NCBI GenBank assembly: GCA_030613505.1
Contig: JAUWLW010000021.1
Location: 1 to 50,850 of the forward strand
From: Candidatus Zixiibacteriota bacterium
GTDB taxonomy: Bacteria; RBG-13-66-14; B26-G2; WVWN01
Reading direction: 5' to 3'
DNA length: 50,850 nucleotides
Shown: positions 15,946 through 24,102 of the stretch, piece after piece
Layout of the letters: the number at the start of each line of letters is the position of its first letter
How positions within the stretch are numbered: position 1 is the first letter of the stretch
The notes under the pieces: generated by a model
The model's database searches: none
Told to the model about the DNA's origin: nothing
Seen by the model: the letters and a program-made list of their open reading frames with translations, nothing else
Translations under genes and position numbers: made by a program

Positions 15946-16296
15946 TTATTTACCGTACGTCGCGGTGAGGTATTCCATTACCGCTTCGCGCTCGGCATCG
16001 TCCAATTTGGCGCCTTTTTTAATCATATGGTCGACGGTCTTTTCCCAGCCGGCCCGGGCCGCCTTTTTCTTTTGGACGCGCTCGAGGGTGTGACAAACGG
16101 TGCACCGCGTCTCCAAGAGTACTTCGCCGGGCGCTTCGACCTCGGCGCCGGTTTCGGCTTCGGCCTCGTACGGCGCGGCGGTCGAGGCGGGTTGTTCGCC
16201 GGCGGTTTCGGCTGCTTTCTCCTTCGCGCCGCAACCGGCGAACGCGAAGAAGGCGGCGAAAGCGGCTGTCAACGTTATTGTAGCAATCCGCGGCAT
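15946..16296 (-). CDS. Monoheme c-type cytochrome lipoprotein
   Basis: A 116-residue exported protein. Signal sequence with lipobox FAGC (lipidated Cys near residue 22), an Ala/Glu-rich linker (about 25-58), then one heme-binding CTVCH at about residues 65-69 with the invariant His. A Met in the DHMIKKGAKL or VMEYL stretch could be the sixth ligand. The length and arrangement resemble small electron carriers of quinoprotein dehydrogenases. It is directly upstream of, and co-directional with, the PQQ-type sugar dehydrogenase, so I infer that it carries electrons from that enzyme to the respiratory chain. AAGGAGA lies 8 nt before ATG 16296. Confidence 0.88.
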   Translation of the reverse strand: MPRIATITLTAAFAAFFAFAGCGAKEKAAETAGEQPASTAAPYEAEAETGAEVEAPGEVLLETRCTVCHTLERVQKKKAARAGWEKTVDHMIKKGAKLDDAEREAVMEYLTATYGK

Positions 16297-16446
16297 TTGA
16301 TGACTCTCCTTTCGTAGTCCTGGTCCAGCGGCGACGATGAGAAGTTTGCTTGAGCGGTACGGCGAAAATTTACGTCGAGGGCGGTCAAACTAACATAATT
16401 AAAGGGCAATATAAACTCGAAAACCGGCGGCTCTGGCAAGACGTTC

Positions 16447-16475
16447 TTGACAAGGCCGGTTGCGGGTGTTAACAT
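16447..16475 (+). promoter_or_regulatory. Sigma70-type promoter of the M28 peptidase gene
   Basis: Plus strand: TTGACA (16447-16452), a 17-nt spacer, and TAACAT (16470-16475), about 30 nt before the ATG at 16506. The predicted leader is short and contains GAGGAG. Confidence 0.7.
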
Positions 16476-16505
16476 CCCTAATTAAAAAACGGCTGAGGAG
16501 ATGAA

Positions 16506-18962
16506 ATGAAGTCTTTCACGCTTTTAATATTGACGTGCGCCGCTTGCGCCTGGGCGGTTCTTCCGGGCGAGTTGCTGGTCAGCAGTCCCAGACTTGTCGA
16601 GCCTTCCGCCGAGGCGGGTATTTGGTACTTGGCGGAGACGCCGGCGGGGTACTTCTACCTGGCGGACCGGCGGGCGCTGCCGAGTCTCGAGCCTTACCGC
16701 GTTTGGCACGACGACCCGGAGACGTCGACGTACTATATATTGCAGGAGTATTCGCCGGGCGAGGCGACTCGCGCGGGCGCCTACGGCGACGTGACCCCCC
16801 TGGGCGACGGCGTTTACCTCCTGGCCGCGGCGCGCGGTCGCGAGGCGGATTTGAGTTTGGCCGGCTTGCGGGTTCAACTTATGCGCCTGTTGCCGACGAC
16901 GCGGACGCTGCGCCGCGACGCCGGCGAGGAACCGCCCCCCGCGTACGACGCCAACGTCGACGCGGCGCTCAAAACCGTCACCCGCAAGGAAGTTAAAAAC
17001 TACCTCTTGACGCTCCAGGATTTTAAAACCCGGTTCTCGTACGCCGAGGGGTACGCCGACGCCGCGGCCTGGGCGTACGACTTCTTCGACGACCTGGGGT
17101 ACGAGACGTCGTACGACGAGTTCTTCGGCGTCGATTTCGGCGCCGTCTCGACGCCGACCGACGGCCGTAAAACCTGGGTCGTTACCGACGGCGGCACCAT
17201 CTACCACACCAAGAACCGCGGCAACACGTGGAAAAAGCAGGATGGCCCGGCCAAGGGGTTCCTGTGGAGCGTCCAGTTCGTAAACGAGAGCGTCGGCTAT
17301 ACGGTGGGAGCCGGCGGGACTTGCCTCAAAACCGCGAACGGCGGCGCGACGTGGGCCGCGCAGCGCGTTCCGTTCGATAGTTATCTTTTCGGCGTAAACT
17401 TCGTCGACGCGCAAACCGGTTGGATCGCCGCGGACGGCGGCCGGATATTTAAGACGTCGAACGGCGGAGCGTCCTGGACCGGGCAGGCCACGCCCACGAA
17501 CCAACGGTTGTACGACGTCGCCATGGCCGACGCGACGCACGGCTGGGCGTGCGGCCGGGACGGCGTCATACTACGCACCGAGGACGGCCGGACGTGGACG
17601 AAGCAGATTAGCAACACCGTCACCAGGCTTTACGGCATCTACGCCGTGAGCGCCGACGAGGCGTGGTGCTGCGGTTGGTCGAAGATGCTGCTCCACACCA
17701 CCGACGGCGGCACTACCTGGACCCGCGTAAACTTAACCGAACCGACTTACGCGTACTTCACCGACGTTCGCTTCGGCGACGCCCGACGCGGGTACGTCGT
17801 CGGATGGGACGGCGCGTTTCTGTATACCGATGACGGCGGCGCCAACTGGAAATATAAAAAGGTCGGGCCGGAAAGCTTCCAGGGTTGCGACTTCACCGCG
17901 GGCACTTTCGGCATACTGGCCGGCGCCACGGCGCTGTACCGGACCGCGGACGGCGGCGGTTTCTTCGATTCGCTGCTGGATAGTTTCGACGACGAGAAGT
18001 GGTCTAACGTCGTCGCCGAGAAGAAGGGCAAGGTTAGTCCGGACGAGATCGTCATTCTATGCGGCCATATGGATTCCATATCCGAGAGGCCGCTGCAGAG
18101 CGCGCCCGGCGCGGAAGACAACGGCTCCGGCACCACGGCCACGCTGGCGGGGGCGCGCGCCCTCGCCGGCCTGAACTTCGAGCGGACGCTGCGGTTCATC
18201 GCCTGGTGCGGCGAAGAACAGGGCCTTCTGGGGAGCGCGCATTACGCTCGGAGAGCGGCCGAAAACAAGGAGAAGATCGTCGGCGTTGTCAACCTCGACA
18301 TGGTGGCGTACGACGAGGAGAAGGGCAAGCGCGACGATACGTCCGACTTCGCCAACGAAGCGTCGACGTGGCTCGCCCAATACCTTATAGATGTAGGTGG
18401 TATATACAAAATCGACCACATCTTCGACCTCGTCGTGGACCCGCGCGCCGGCGGCTCGGATCACGCCTCCTTCTGGAACGTCGGGTACGACGCTATATTC
18501 CTGATCGAGGGCGAGACGGGCCCCGGCGGCGTTCTCGAGTACCCCTACTATCATACTACCCAGGATACCGTCGACAAACTGAGTATGAAATTCCAGGTCG
18601 ATTGCTCGCGCGCCGCCACGGGTACGGTCGCTCACCTCGCCCGCGTATACGGCATGGCCGGCGTACCCGAGCCCGCGCCTCCAGCCGGCGGGCCGGCGGC
18701 GTTCGCGGTCTATCCCAACCCCTTCAAGGCGGGCTCGGGAGCTGATTACATCCGCTTCGACGGCCTTGTCGGCCTTTGTACGATAGGGGTCTACGACCTC
18801 TCGGGCCACCGGATCTTCTCTTACTATCACACCGCCGAAATGATGTATTACGATTGGCCGGTCGTATCGGATAACGGCGAGGCCGCGGCGTCCGGCGTAT
18901 ACTTCTACCGCGTAACGGGCGACGACATGGACGAGAGCGGCAAGCTGGCGATTATTCGCTAG
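16506..18962 (+). CDS. Secreted M28-family aminopeptidase with an inserted Ycf48/BNR-type propeller and a FlgD-like C-terminal tail
   Basis: An 818-residue exported protein: signal peptide (about 1-19), N-terminal region to about 150, start of an M28 domain (about 155-210), an inserted propeller (about 215-490), then the rest of M28 (about 495-715) and a C-terminal beta domain (about 730-818). M28 zinc ligands are visible: H521 (GHMDS), D538 (AEDNGSG), E570/E571 (CGEEQGLLGS), D598 (NLDM) and H653 (SDHASFW). The propeller has seven Asp-box-like repeats (GGATW, GGASW, DGRTW, GGTTW and similar). The tail has YPNPF, VYDLSGHRI and SGVYFYRV, as in FlgD-like or type IX sorting domains. GAGGAG precedes ATG 16506, a promoter lies just upstream and a terminator follows. 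Confidence 0.9.
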   Translation: MKSFTLLILTCAACAWAVLPGELLVSSPRLVEPSAEAGIWYLAETPAGYFYLADRRALPSLEPYRVWHDDPETSTYYILQEYSPGEATRAGAYGDVTPLGDGVYLLAAARGREADLSLAGLRVQLMRLLPTTRTLRRDAGEEPPPAYDANVDAALKTVTRKEVKNYLLTLQDFKTRFSYAEGYADAAAWAYDFFDDLGYETSYDEFFGVDFGAVSTPTDGRKTWVVTDGGTIYHTKNRGNTWKKQDGPAKGFLWSVQFVNESVGYTVGAGGTCLKTANGGATWAAQRVPFDSYLFGVNFVDAQTGWIAADGGRIFKTSNGGASWTGQATPTNQRLYDVAMADATHGWACGRDGVILRTEDGRTWTKQISNTVTRLYGIYAVSADEAWCCGWSKMLLHTTDGGTTWTRVNLTEPTYAYFTDVRFGDARRGYVVGWDGAFLYTDDGGANWKYKKVGPESFQGCDFTAGTFGILAGATALYRTADGGGFFDSLLDSFDDEKWSNVVAEKKGKVSPDEIVILCGHMDSISERPLQSAPGAEDNGSGTTATLAGARALAGLNFERTLRFIAWCGEEQGLLGSAHYARRAAENKEKIVGVVNLDMVAYDEEKGKRDDTSDFANEASTWLAQYLIDVGGIYKIDHIFDLVVDPRAGGSDHASFWNVGYDAIFLIEGETGPGGVLEYPYYHTTQDTVDKLSMKFQVDCSRAATGTVAHLARVYGMAGVPEPAPPAGGPAAFAVYPNPFKAGSGADYIRFDGLVGLCTIGVYDLSGHRIFSYYHTAEMMYYDWPVVSDNGEAAASGVYFYRVTGDDMDESGKLAIIR

Positions 18963-18984
18963 CCGTAAAATTATAACTCAGAAG

Positions 18985-19012
18985 AAAGCCGGCCTACGCG
19001 GGCCGGCTTTTT
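18985..19012 (+). terminator. Intrinsic terminator after the M28 peptidase
   Basis: A perfect 10-bp inverted repeat (AAAGCCGGCC / GGCCGGCTTT, 6-nt loop) with a U tract starts 22 nt after the stop. Because of its symmetry it may also serve the converging 19034-20497 gene. Confidence 0.85.
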
Positions 19013-19033
19013 AATTTGGGGAAATTTCAGCGC

Positions 19034-20497
19034 CTAGCCGAGTTCGGTGGTGGGCGCGGCTTCGGGGTTGTAGGAGGGGACGAGTTCGCCCAGAAGCTTC
19101 GCCGTCAAGTCGCGGTCCATCGCCGCCGCGGCCTCTTCCAATTGCCGGATTTTAGGCGTTACCGCGTCGGCCTTGGCTTTTATGGGCGGTGGGATAGCCA
19201 TCATGATCTCGTCGATGGGGGTCTCCTTCAGGTCCTCGTACGAGGCGAAGAGGTCCTCGCTCAACCGCTCGCCGGGTTTTATCCCGATGAACTCGAGCGA
19301 AATATCTTTCTCGGGGACGTATCCCGAAAGGCGTATGAGGTCGTACGCCAGGTCGACGATGCGGACCGGCTTGCCCATGTCGAGGATCATTATCTCGCCG
19401 TTTCGGCCGATGGCCGCCGCCTGGATGAGGAGCTGCACGGCTTCGTACACCGTCATGAAGTAGCGCGTCATGTCGCGGTGAGTTATGGTCACCGGCCCGC
19501 CTTGCGCGATCTGCTTCTTGAAGAGCGTGATCACGCTGCCGCGGGAGCCGAGGACGTTGCCGAAGCGGACCGTGACGAACTCGGTGGGGCCCCGGTCGCG
19601 TATGCACTGCACCACCAGCTCGGCGACCATCTTCGCGGCCCCCATGGCGCTGACCGGATTCACGGCCTTATCGGTGGATATCAGGACGAAGCGCCCCGCG
19701 CCGGCCCGCAGCGCCTCCTGCGCGACGACGTGGGTGCCGGTAACGTTGTTCTTGACCGCTTCCTCGATGTTCCGTTCCATCAGCGTTATGTGCTTGTGGG
19801 CCGCGGCGTGGTATATGATGTCGGGTCGGTAGCGCTCGAATATCGCCCTCATATGCGCCCGGTCGCGGATGTCGCCCACCACCGGGACGGCTTTCGCCGC
19901 GGCGAATTTCTGCTCGAGCTCGAGGGCGACGTTGAAGATGCTGTTTTCGCCGTGGCCCAGCAGTACCAGGAGCGCCGGGTCGAACGACGTGAGCTGGCGG
20001 CAGAGCTCCGAGCCGATGGACCCGCCCGCGCCGGTGACGAGGATGCTTTTGCCGGTCACGCTCTCCCGAATCGACTCCAAGTCGAGGTCGATGGGGTCGC
20101 GCTTGAGCAGGTCTTCGACCTCGACCTCGCGGAGCTGGCTCAGGCGCGCGTCGCCGTGGATGATCTCGAAGATGCCGGGTAGGATGCGGTACGTGACGGC
20201 GGCGGCGATACACCGTTCCGCTATCCGGCGCACGACGGCGCCGCCGGCCGACGGCATCGCGATCAGGACCTCGTCGGCGCCGAGCCGTTCGGCCGCGGTG
20301 GTCACTTCGTCCGTGACGCCCACTACCGGTATGCCGGCGACCTCGCGGCCGGTCTTGCCGCGGTCGTCGTCCAGGAAGGCGACGACTTCCAGGCCCAGGC
20401 GGGGGTGCTTGTTTATCTCCCGGGCGATCATTTCGCCCGCCTCGCCGGCGCCGCATATAATTACCTTTTTAATCTTGCTCGAGGTGGGAAAATCCAT
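19034..20497 (-). CDS. CapD/PglF-like nucleoside-diphosphate-sugar 4,6-dehydratase lacking the membrane domain
   Basis: About 487 residues. An N-terminal Rossmann domain (VIICGAGEAGEMIAREI, about 10-130) precedes an extended SDR domain (GKSILVTGAGGSIGSELCRQL near residue 145). The catalytic region is STDKAVNPVSAMGAAK, with the Met-x3-Lys that replaces Tyr-x3-Lys in inverting UDP-HexNAc dehydratases of this family. Most CapD/PglF homologues have four N-terminal TM helices and exceed 600 residues; this one starts at the Rossmann domain, so it is cytoplasmic. It probably makes a 4-keto-6-deoxy amino sugar for surface glycan. ATG 20497 is chosen; a TTG three codons upstream (20506) is possible. 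It follows the LytR_C gene by about 24 nt. Confidence 0.88.
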   Translation of the reverse strand: MDFPTSSKIKKVIICGAGEAGEMIAREINKHPRLGLEVVAFLDDDRGKTGREVAGIPVVGVTDEVTTAAERLGADEVLIAMPSAGGAVVRRIAERCIAAAVTYRILPGIFEIIHGDARLSQLREVEVEDLLKRDPIDLDLESIRESVTGKSILVTGAGGSIGSELCRQLTSFDPALLVLLGHGENSIFNVALELEQKFAAAKAVPVVGDIRDRAHMRAIFERYRPDIIYHAAAHKHITLMERNIEEAVKNNVTGTHVVAQEALRAGAGRFVLISTDKAVNPVSAMGAAKMVAELVVQCIRDRGPTEFVTVRFGNVLGSRGSVITLFKKQIAQGGPVTITHRDMTRYFMTVYEAVQLLIQAAAIGRNGEIMILDMGKPVRIVDLAYDLIRLSGYVPEKDISLEFIGIKPGERLSEDLFASYEDLKETPIDEIMMAIPPPIKAKADAVTPKIRQLEEAAAAMDRDLTAKLLGELVPSYNPEAAPTTELG

Positions 20498-20521
20498 AGC
20501 CGTCAAGGCGTACGTTGAGCC

Positions 20522-21349
20522 TTAGGGCACCTCCGTTGCCACCGTATAGTCGTCGCTGATGATGATTTTAACGTCGTAGGCGGGCGGCTCGAGCCTCTCG
20601 TCGCCGAGGCCGAAGAGCGCCGCGGCGCGGAGTGCGGCCTCGCGCTCCGCCTCGGCCGCTTCGATAACGGTCTCTTTGTAGTCGAAGGTGGCGGCGTTGC
20701 CCACCGCTACGACGGTGTAGCCGTTGGCCTCCAGCCGTTCCCTCATCTTGGCCGCCGCGCCTTCTATGCCGCACCCGTTCAAGACCTCGACGTTGGTACC
20801 CTCGGGCGCGGGAACGTTCTTGGCCAAAGCTTCCAGGATGAGCTTCGAGATATCCTGGCCGCATATTATCGTGACGTCCACCCGCTCCCGGGGAATGTCG
20901 GCGGCCAGCGCCGCCGCCAGTTCCTCGGCCCAGTCGTCGAAGCCGTCCCGGTAGTACACCGACGATTCGCCGGTATACGCGAATTTAGGCCTGTACTGCT
21001 CGATGCGTACCGCGTTTCCGCTTTCGACGTTGAAGTCTTCCAGCGCGGCGAGGGCGTTGCCGAACCGCTGCGGGACGTTCGTGCCGTTGACGATCAGCGC
21101 CAGAACTTGCTCCGCGGCGGGCGTCACCGCCTCGGCCGTGGCCGCCGTGGGCGGTGCCGCGGCTGTTTCCGCCGTCGTCGGCTGCGGTTCCTCCGCTTTC
21201 TCTTGTTTATATTTGTGACGGAAGGCGAAGATGATGACGACCACTACTACGCCCGCGGCCACGACGCCGAGCACGATCCGCCACTTCCGGCCCCGCCGCC
21301 GTCGTGCGACCCTGACCAGCCTTCCCGATGATGCGCGTTTTTCAGCCAT
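20522..21349 (-). CDS. Membrane-anchored LytR C-terminal-domain protein
   Basis: A 275-residue protein: basic N-terminus, one TM helix (about 24-44), an Ala/Thr/Pro-rich linker (about 50-80), a middle domain, and a LytR_C domain at about 190-240 (TNVEVLNGCGIEGAAAKMRERLEANGY and GNAATFDYKET), the typical VxNG-G-A-xLxxxGY-x-A-DY pattern. LytR_C domains often follow LCP glycan ligases in Gram-positives; in diderms they occur alone, facing the periplasm. There is no LCP domain here. Gene neighbours are surface-sugar genes, consistent with an envelope role. The exact function is not known. Confidence 0.8.
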   Translation of the reverse strand: MAEKRASSGRLVRVARRRRGRKWRIVLGVVAAGVVVVVIIFAFRHKYKQEKAEEPQPTTAETAAAPPTAATAEAVTPAAEQVLALIVNGTNVPQRFGNALAALEDFNVESGNAVRIEQYRPKFAYTGESSVYYRDGFDDWAEELAAALAADIPRERVDVTIICGQDISKLILEALAKNVPAPEGTNVEVLNGCGIEGAAAKMRERLEANGYTVVAVGNAATFDYKETVIEAAEAEREAALRAAALFGLGDERLEPPAYDVKIIISDDYTVATEVP

Positions 21350-21405
21350 AGCTTCGCGGCCGCTCGACCCATGCCTTTATAACATACTTGGGGCGCACGG
21401 GCAAG

Positions 21406-22176
21406 TTAAGGCGCGGCGTTCTCCTCGCTCAACTTTAGGTAGTGTTCTACCACGGCCGCCAGGTCCTGCGGCGTGTCGACGCCCCGCGAAGTGAAGTCGC
21501 CTACGACGACGCGGACTTTAAAGCCGTGCGCCAGCGCGCGCAGCATCTCCAGGCCCTCGGTCGCCTCCAGCGGCGTGGGTTCCAGCGTGGTGAACCGCAA
21601 GAGGAAATCGCGGCGGTAGGCGTAGATGCCCACGTGCCGGAGGTAGGGGAGGTTGACCTGCGGCCGGTATCGGAAAGGTACCATCGCCCGCGTGAAATAC
21701 AGCGCGTCGCCGTTTCGGTCGACGACTACCTTACAGACGTCGGCCGAAGCGAGTTCGGTGGCCGCCGAGGGCGGGAACGGCCGCGCGAGCGTCGTCATTT
21801 GGACGCCCTCGTCGTCGTCAAACGGCCCGGCCACCGCGTCGACGGCCGCGGCTTCTATGAGCGGCTCGTCCCCCTGAATGTTGACGTATACGTCGCCGGC
21901 GGTTTGGGCGGCTACCTCCGCTACGCGGTCGGTACCGCTCGGGTGCTCGGCCGCGGTCATGACTACGTCGTCGGTGAAGGCCTTCGCGGCGTCGAATATG
22001 CGCCGGTCGTCGGTCGCTACGTACAGCCGCCCGAGGCACGCGGCCTCGGCGCACCGCTCGTAAACCCGTTGGATCATGGGCTTGCCGGCGACGTCCGCCA
22101 ACGCCTTGCCCGGAAACCGGCTCGACGCGTACCGCGCCGGGATGACGCCTACGACTGTCAGACGTTTAGTCGCCAC
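21406..22176 (-). CDS. kdsB: CMP-Kdo synthetase (3-deoxy-manno-octulosonate cytidylyltransferase)
   Basis: About 256 residues, close to the usual 245-255. The nucleotidyltransferase signature ([17 protein letters not shown]), [10 protein letters not shown] and the metal-binding [10 protein letters not shown] are all present, followed by the [16 protein letters not shown] block typical of KdsB. The enzyme activates Kdo with CTP for lipid A-core assembly, so the organism makes LPS. Start GTG 22176 is preferred to a GTG seven codons upstream because GGGAGG lies 5 nt before it. The start overlaps the 3' end of rfaE2 by 11 nt, implying coupled translation. Confidence 0.94.
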   Translation of the reverse strand: MATKRLTVVGVIPARYASSRFPGKALADVAGKPMIQRVYERCAEAACLGRLYVATDDRRIFDAAKAFTDDVVMTAAEHPSGTDRVAEVAAQTAGDVYVNIQGDEPLIEAAAVDAVAGPFDDDEGVQMTTLARPFPPSAATELASADVCKVVVDRNGDALYFTRAMVPFRYRPQVNLPYLRHVGIYAYRRDFLLRFTTLEPTPLEATEGLEMLRALAHGFKVRVVVGDFTSRGVDTPQDLAAVVEHYLKLSEENAAP

Positions 22177-22678
22177 CGTCGCCTCCCTCGCACCCACGGC
22201 CTTTTATTATGCGTTCGATAAGCGCCGTCGTGGAATACCCCTCTACATACGGCAGCGAGAGCACCTCGCCGCCCGCGGCGGTAACGACGTCGGCGCCGAC
22301 GATGTCCCCCGGCGGCCAGTCTCCGCCCTTGACCAATACGTCGGGAACGAGGAGTTTTATCAGCTCGAGCGGAGTGTCCTCGTCGAAGACGGTGACGAAG
22401 CTTACGCACCACAGCGCCGCCACGACGAGGGCGCGGTCGTCCGCGGCGTTGAAAGGCCGCCCCGGGCCCTTTGCCAGCCGCCGCGCGGAACGGTCCGAGT
22501 TCACCGCCACCACCAGCACGTCGCCCAGACGGCTCGCCTCCTCCAGGTAGCGGACGTGGCCGACGTGCAATATGTCGAAGACGCCGTTGGTGAAGACGGC
22601 CTTTTGCCCCGCGGCCTGGAGGGCCCGGGTATGGTCCCGAAGTTCGGCGGCCTCCAAAATCTTGGTGTTATAGTCCAT
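22166..22678 (-). CDS. rfaE2: RfaE2-type ADP-heptose synthase domain (heptose 1-phosphate adenylyltransferase)
   Basis: A 170-residue cytidylyltransferase-fold protein: [20 protein letters not shown] with the nucleotide-binding HVGH at about residues 38-41, then [19 protein letters not shown] and the DVLVKGGDW region, and a C-terminal [10 protein letters not shown] corresponding to the STT of the family. It matches the C-terminal half of HldE (RfaE), which converts D-glycero-beta-D-manno-heptose 1-phosphate and ATP to ADP-heptose. The kinase half is missing; the only heptose kinase in the window is a HddA-like GHMP protein at 37743-38774. Operon with kdsB. Confidence 0.92.
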   Translation of the reverse strand: MDYNTKILEAAELRDHTRALQAAGQKAVFTNGVFDILHVGHVRYLEEASRLGDVLVVAVNSDRSARRLAKGPGRPFNAADDRALVVAALWCVSFVTVFDEDTPLELIKLLVPDVLVKGGDWPPGDIVGADVVTAAGGEVLSLPYVEGYSTTALIERIIKGRGCEGGDGGD

Positions 22679-22720
22679 TTCGATATCCGCGAACGCCGGC
22701 CCTTTCTCGTCTCGTACGCG

Positions 22721-23956
22721 TCACCGGCCCCATATCATTCGCGATACGCGCTTGCGCGCCGGTTCGAAGAACCACGTCAAAAGTGACATCCCGCGCGGCC
22801 GCCGGACCATCGATAGCTTCAACAGCGGCGGCGCCAGAAACGTCGTGAGCGCCATGACGACGACTATCGCGGCGAAGAGGTCCCCGGTTACGATGCCGGC
22901 GCGGCGGCCGACTTCGGCGAAGATTAGGCCCACCTCGCCCCGCGGCGCCATCCCCACGCCGACGGCGGTAGAGTTGATGCGTTTGTCGAAAACCGCAAAC
23001 CCCGATAGGACCTTTCCCAGCATGGCTATTACGAAGAGGGAGCCCGCGACGATGAGGACGGCGTGGTTGGCTTCGTTGAAAGGATTGAAGTACCGCACGT
23101 CCACGTCGGCGCCGATTTTGACGAAGAATATGGGCGTGAAGATAAACGCCACCGGCTTGAGCTCCGTAGCTATAACCTCGAATTTGCGGGTTCGGCCGAG
23201 GGCGAGGCCCGCGGCGAATGACCCGACGATGGCCGCCAAACCGACCACCTCGGCGCCCAGCGACCACAGGAAAGCGAACGTGATCGAGCCTACGATAAGG
23301 GTCCCGCTGGTGCGCATTTTTTCGATAATCTTTACGAGCCGTTTCGCGAATATATTGCCGACGACGATGGCGGCGATGAAGAACACGACGGCGAGAGCGG
23401 TGATTTGAATTATTTTTAACGGGCTTACGTCGCCCCGCAGGCCGAGGTCGCGGACTACGGCGAGTATGATTAAGGCGACGATGTCGTCCGCCACCGCGGC
23501 CGCCAAGATTATCTTTGCCTCTTTGGTTTTTAACTTGCCCAGGTCCGCAAGGACCCGCACCGTAATGCCGACGCTGGTCGCGGTGAGGGCCGCTCCCAGG
23601 AATATCGCCACCAGGTTGGTGTAGCCGAAGGCCACGGCGAAGACGAAGCCGCCGACGAAGGGTAGGATTACGCCTACCACGGCCACCCCCAGCGAATGCC
23701 AACCCACTTCCAGGAGTTCCCGGATGTCGGTGGCCAGGCCGATCTCGAAGAGCAGGATGATTACGCCGATGTCGGCGAGAAGGATTATTACGTTGGCGTG
23801 GGGGTCGATCAGCTTGAGGCAGCCCACGCCCAGGATGACGCCGGCGACGAGCTCGCCCAGCACCGTCGGTTGGCCGACGCGGTTGGCCAACTCGCCGAAC
23901 GCCTTCGCGCCGACGAAGATGAGGATTAGCGTTATGAGGAGATGCGTGAGGTCCAT
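22721..23956 (-). CDS. CPA2-type cation/proton antiporter
   Basis: A 411-residue membrane protein with about 12 hydrophobic segments of the KefB/NapA-like CPA2 family. The discontinuous-helix motifs are seen: VLGELVAGVILG near residue 35, LFEIGLATDI near 90, and the ion-binding pair in AAVADDIVALI at about 165-175 (DD, suggesting electrogenic exchange). There is no RCK/TrkA-N regulatory domain after the membrane part. It probably exchanges Na+ or K+ for H+ across the inner membrane. It has its own promoter at 23978-24007. Confidence 0.88.
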   Translation of the reverse strand: MDLTHLLITLILIFVGAKAFGELANRVGQPTVLGELVAGVILGVGCLKLIDPHANVIILLADIGVIILLFEIGLATDIRELLEVGWHSLGVAVVGVILPFVGGFVFAVAFGYTNLVAIFLGAALTATSVGITVRVLADLGKLKTKEAKIILAAAVADDIVALIILAVVRDLGLRGDVSPLKIIQITALAVVFFIAAIVVGNIFAKRLVKIIEKMRTSGTLIVGSITFAFLWSLGAEVVGLAAIVGSFAAGLALGRTRKFEVIATELKPVAFIFTPIFFVKIGADVDVRYFNPFNEANHAVLIVAGSLFVIAMLGKVLSGFAVFDKRINSTAVGVGMAPRGEVGLIFAEVGRRAGIVTGDLFAAIVVVMALTTFLAPPLLKLSMVRRPRGMSLLTWFFEPARKRVSRMIWGR

Positions 23957-23977
23957 AGTGTAAGGCCGATTGACGTC

Positions 23978-24007
23978 ATTCTATAATAAATCGGTCGCAT
24001 ATGGCAA
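23978..24007 (-). promoter_or_regulatory. Promoter of the antiporter gene
   Basis: Minus strand: TTGCCA (24007-24002), an 18-nt spacer, and TAGAAT (23983-23978), about 22 nt before the ATG at 23956. Confidence 0.6.
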
Positions 24008-24045
24008 ACCGATTTTAACGGAACGCGCCTGCGCCGGGGGGTATC

Positions 24046-24070
24046 GAAAAAGCGCCCGACCTCGGCGCTT
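24046..24070 (-). terminator. Intrinsic terminator after the histidine kinase gene
   Basis: Minus strand: an AAGCGCC arm, a 7-nt loop and a GGCGCTT arm run into TTT, about 33 nt after the kinase stop at 24103. The arms lie at 24064-24070 and 24050-24056. Confidence 0.6.
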
Positions 24071-24102
24071 CCTTTTTCCTATGCTGAGACTGGCCGCGCC
24101 TT

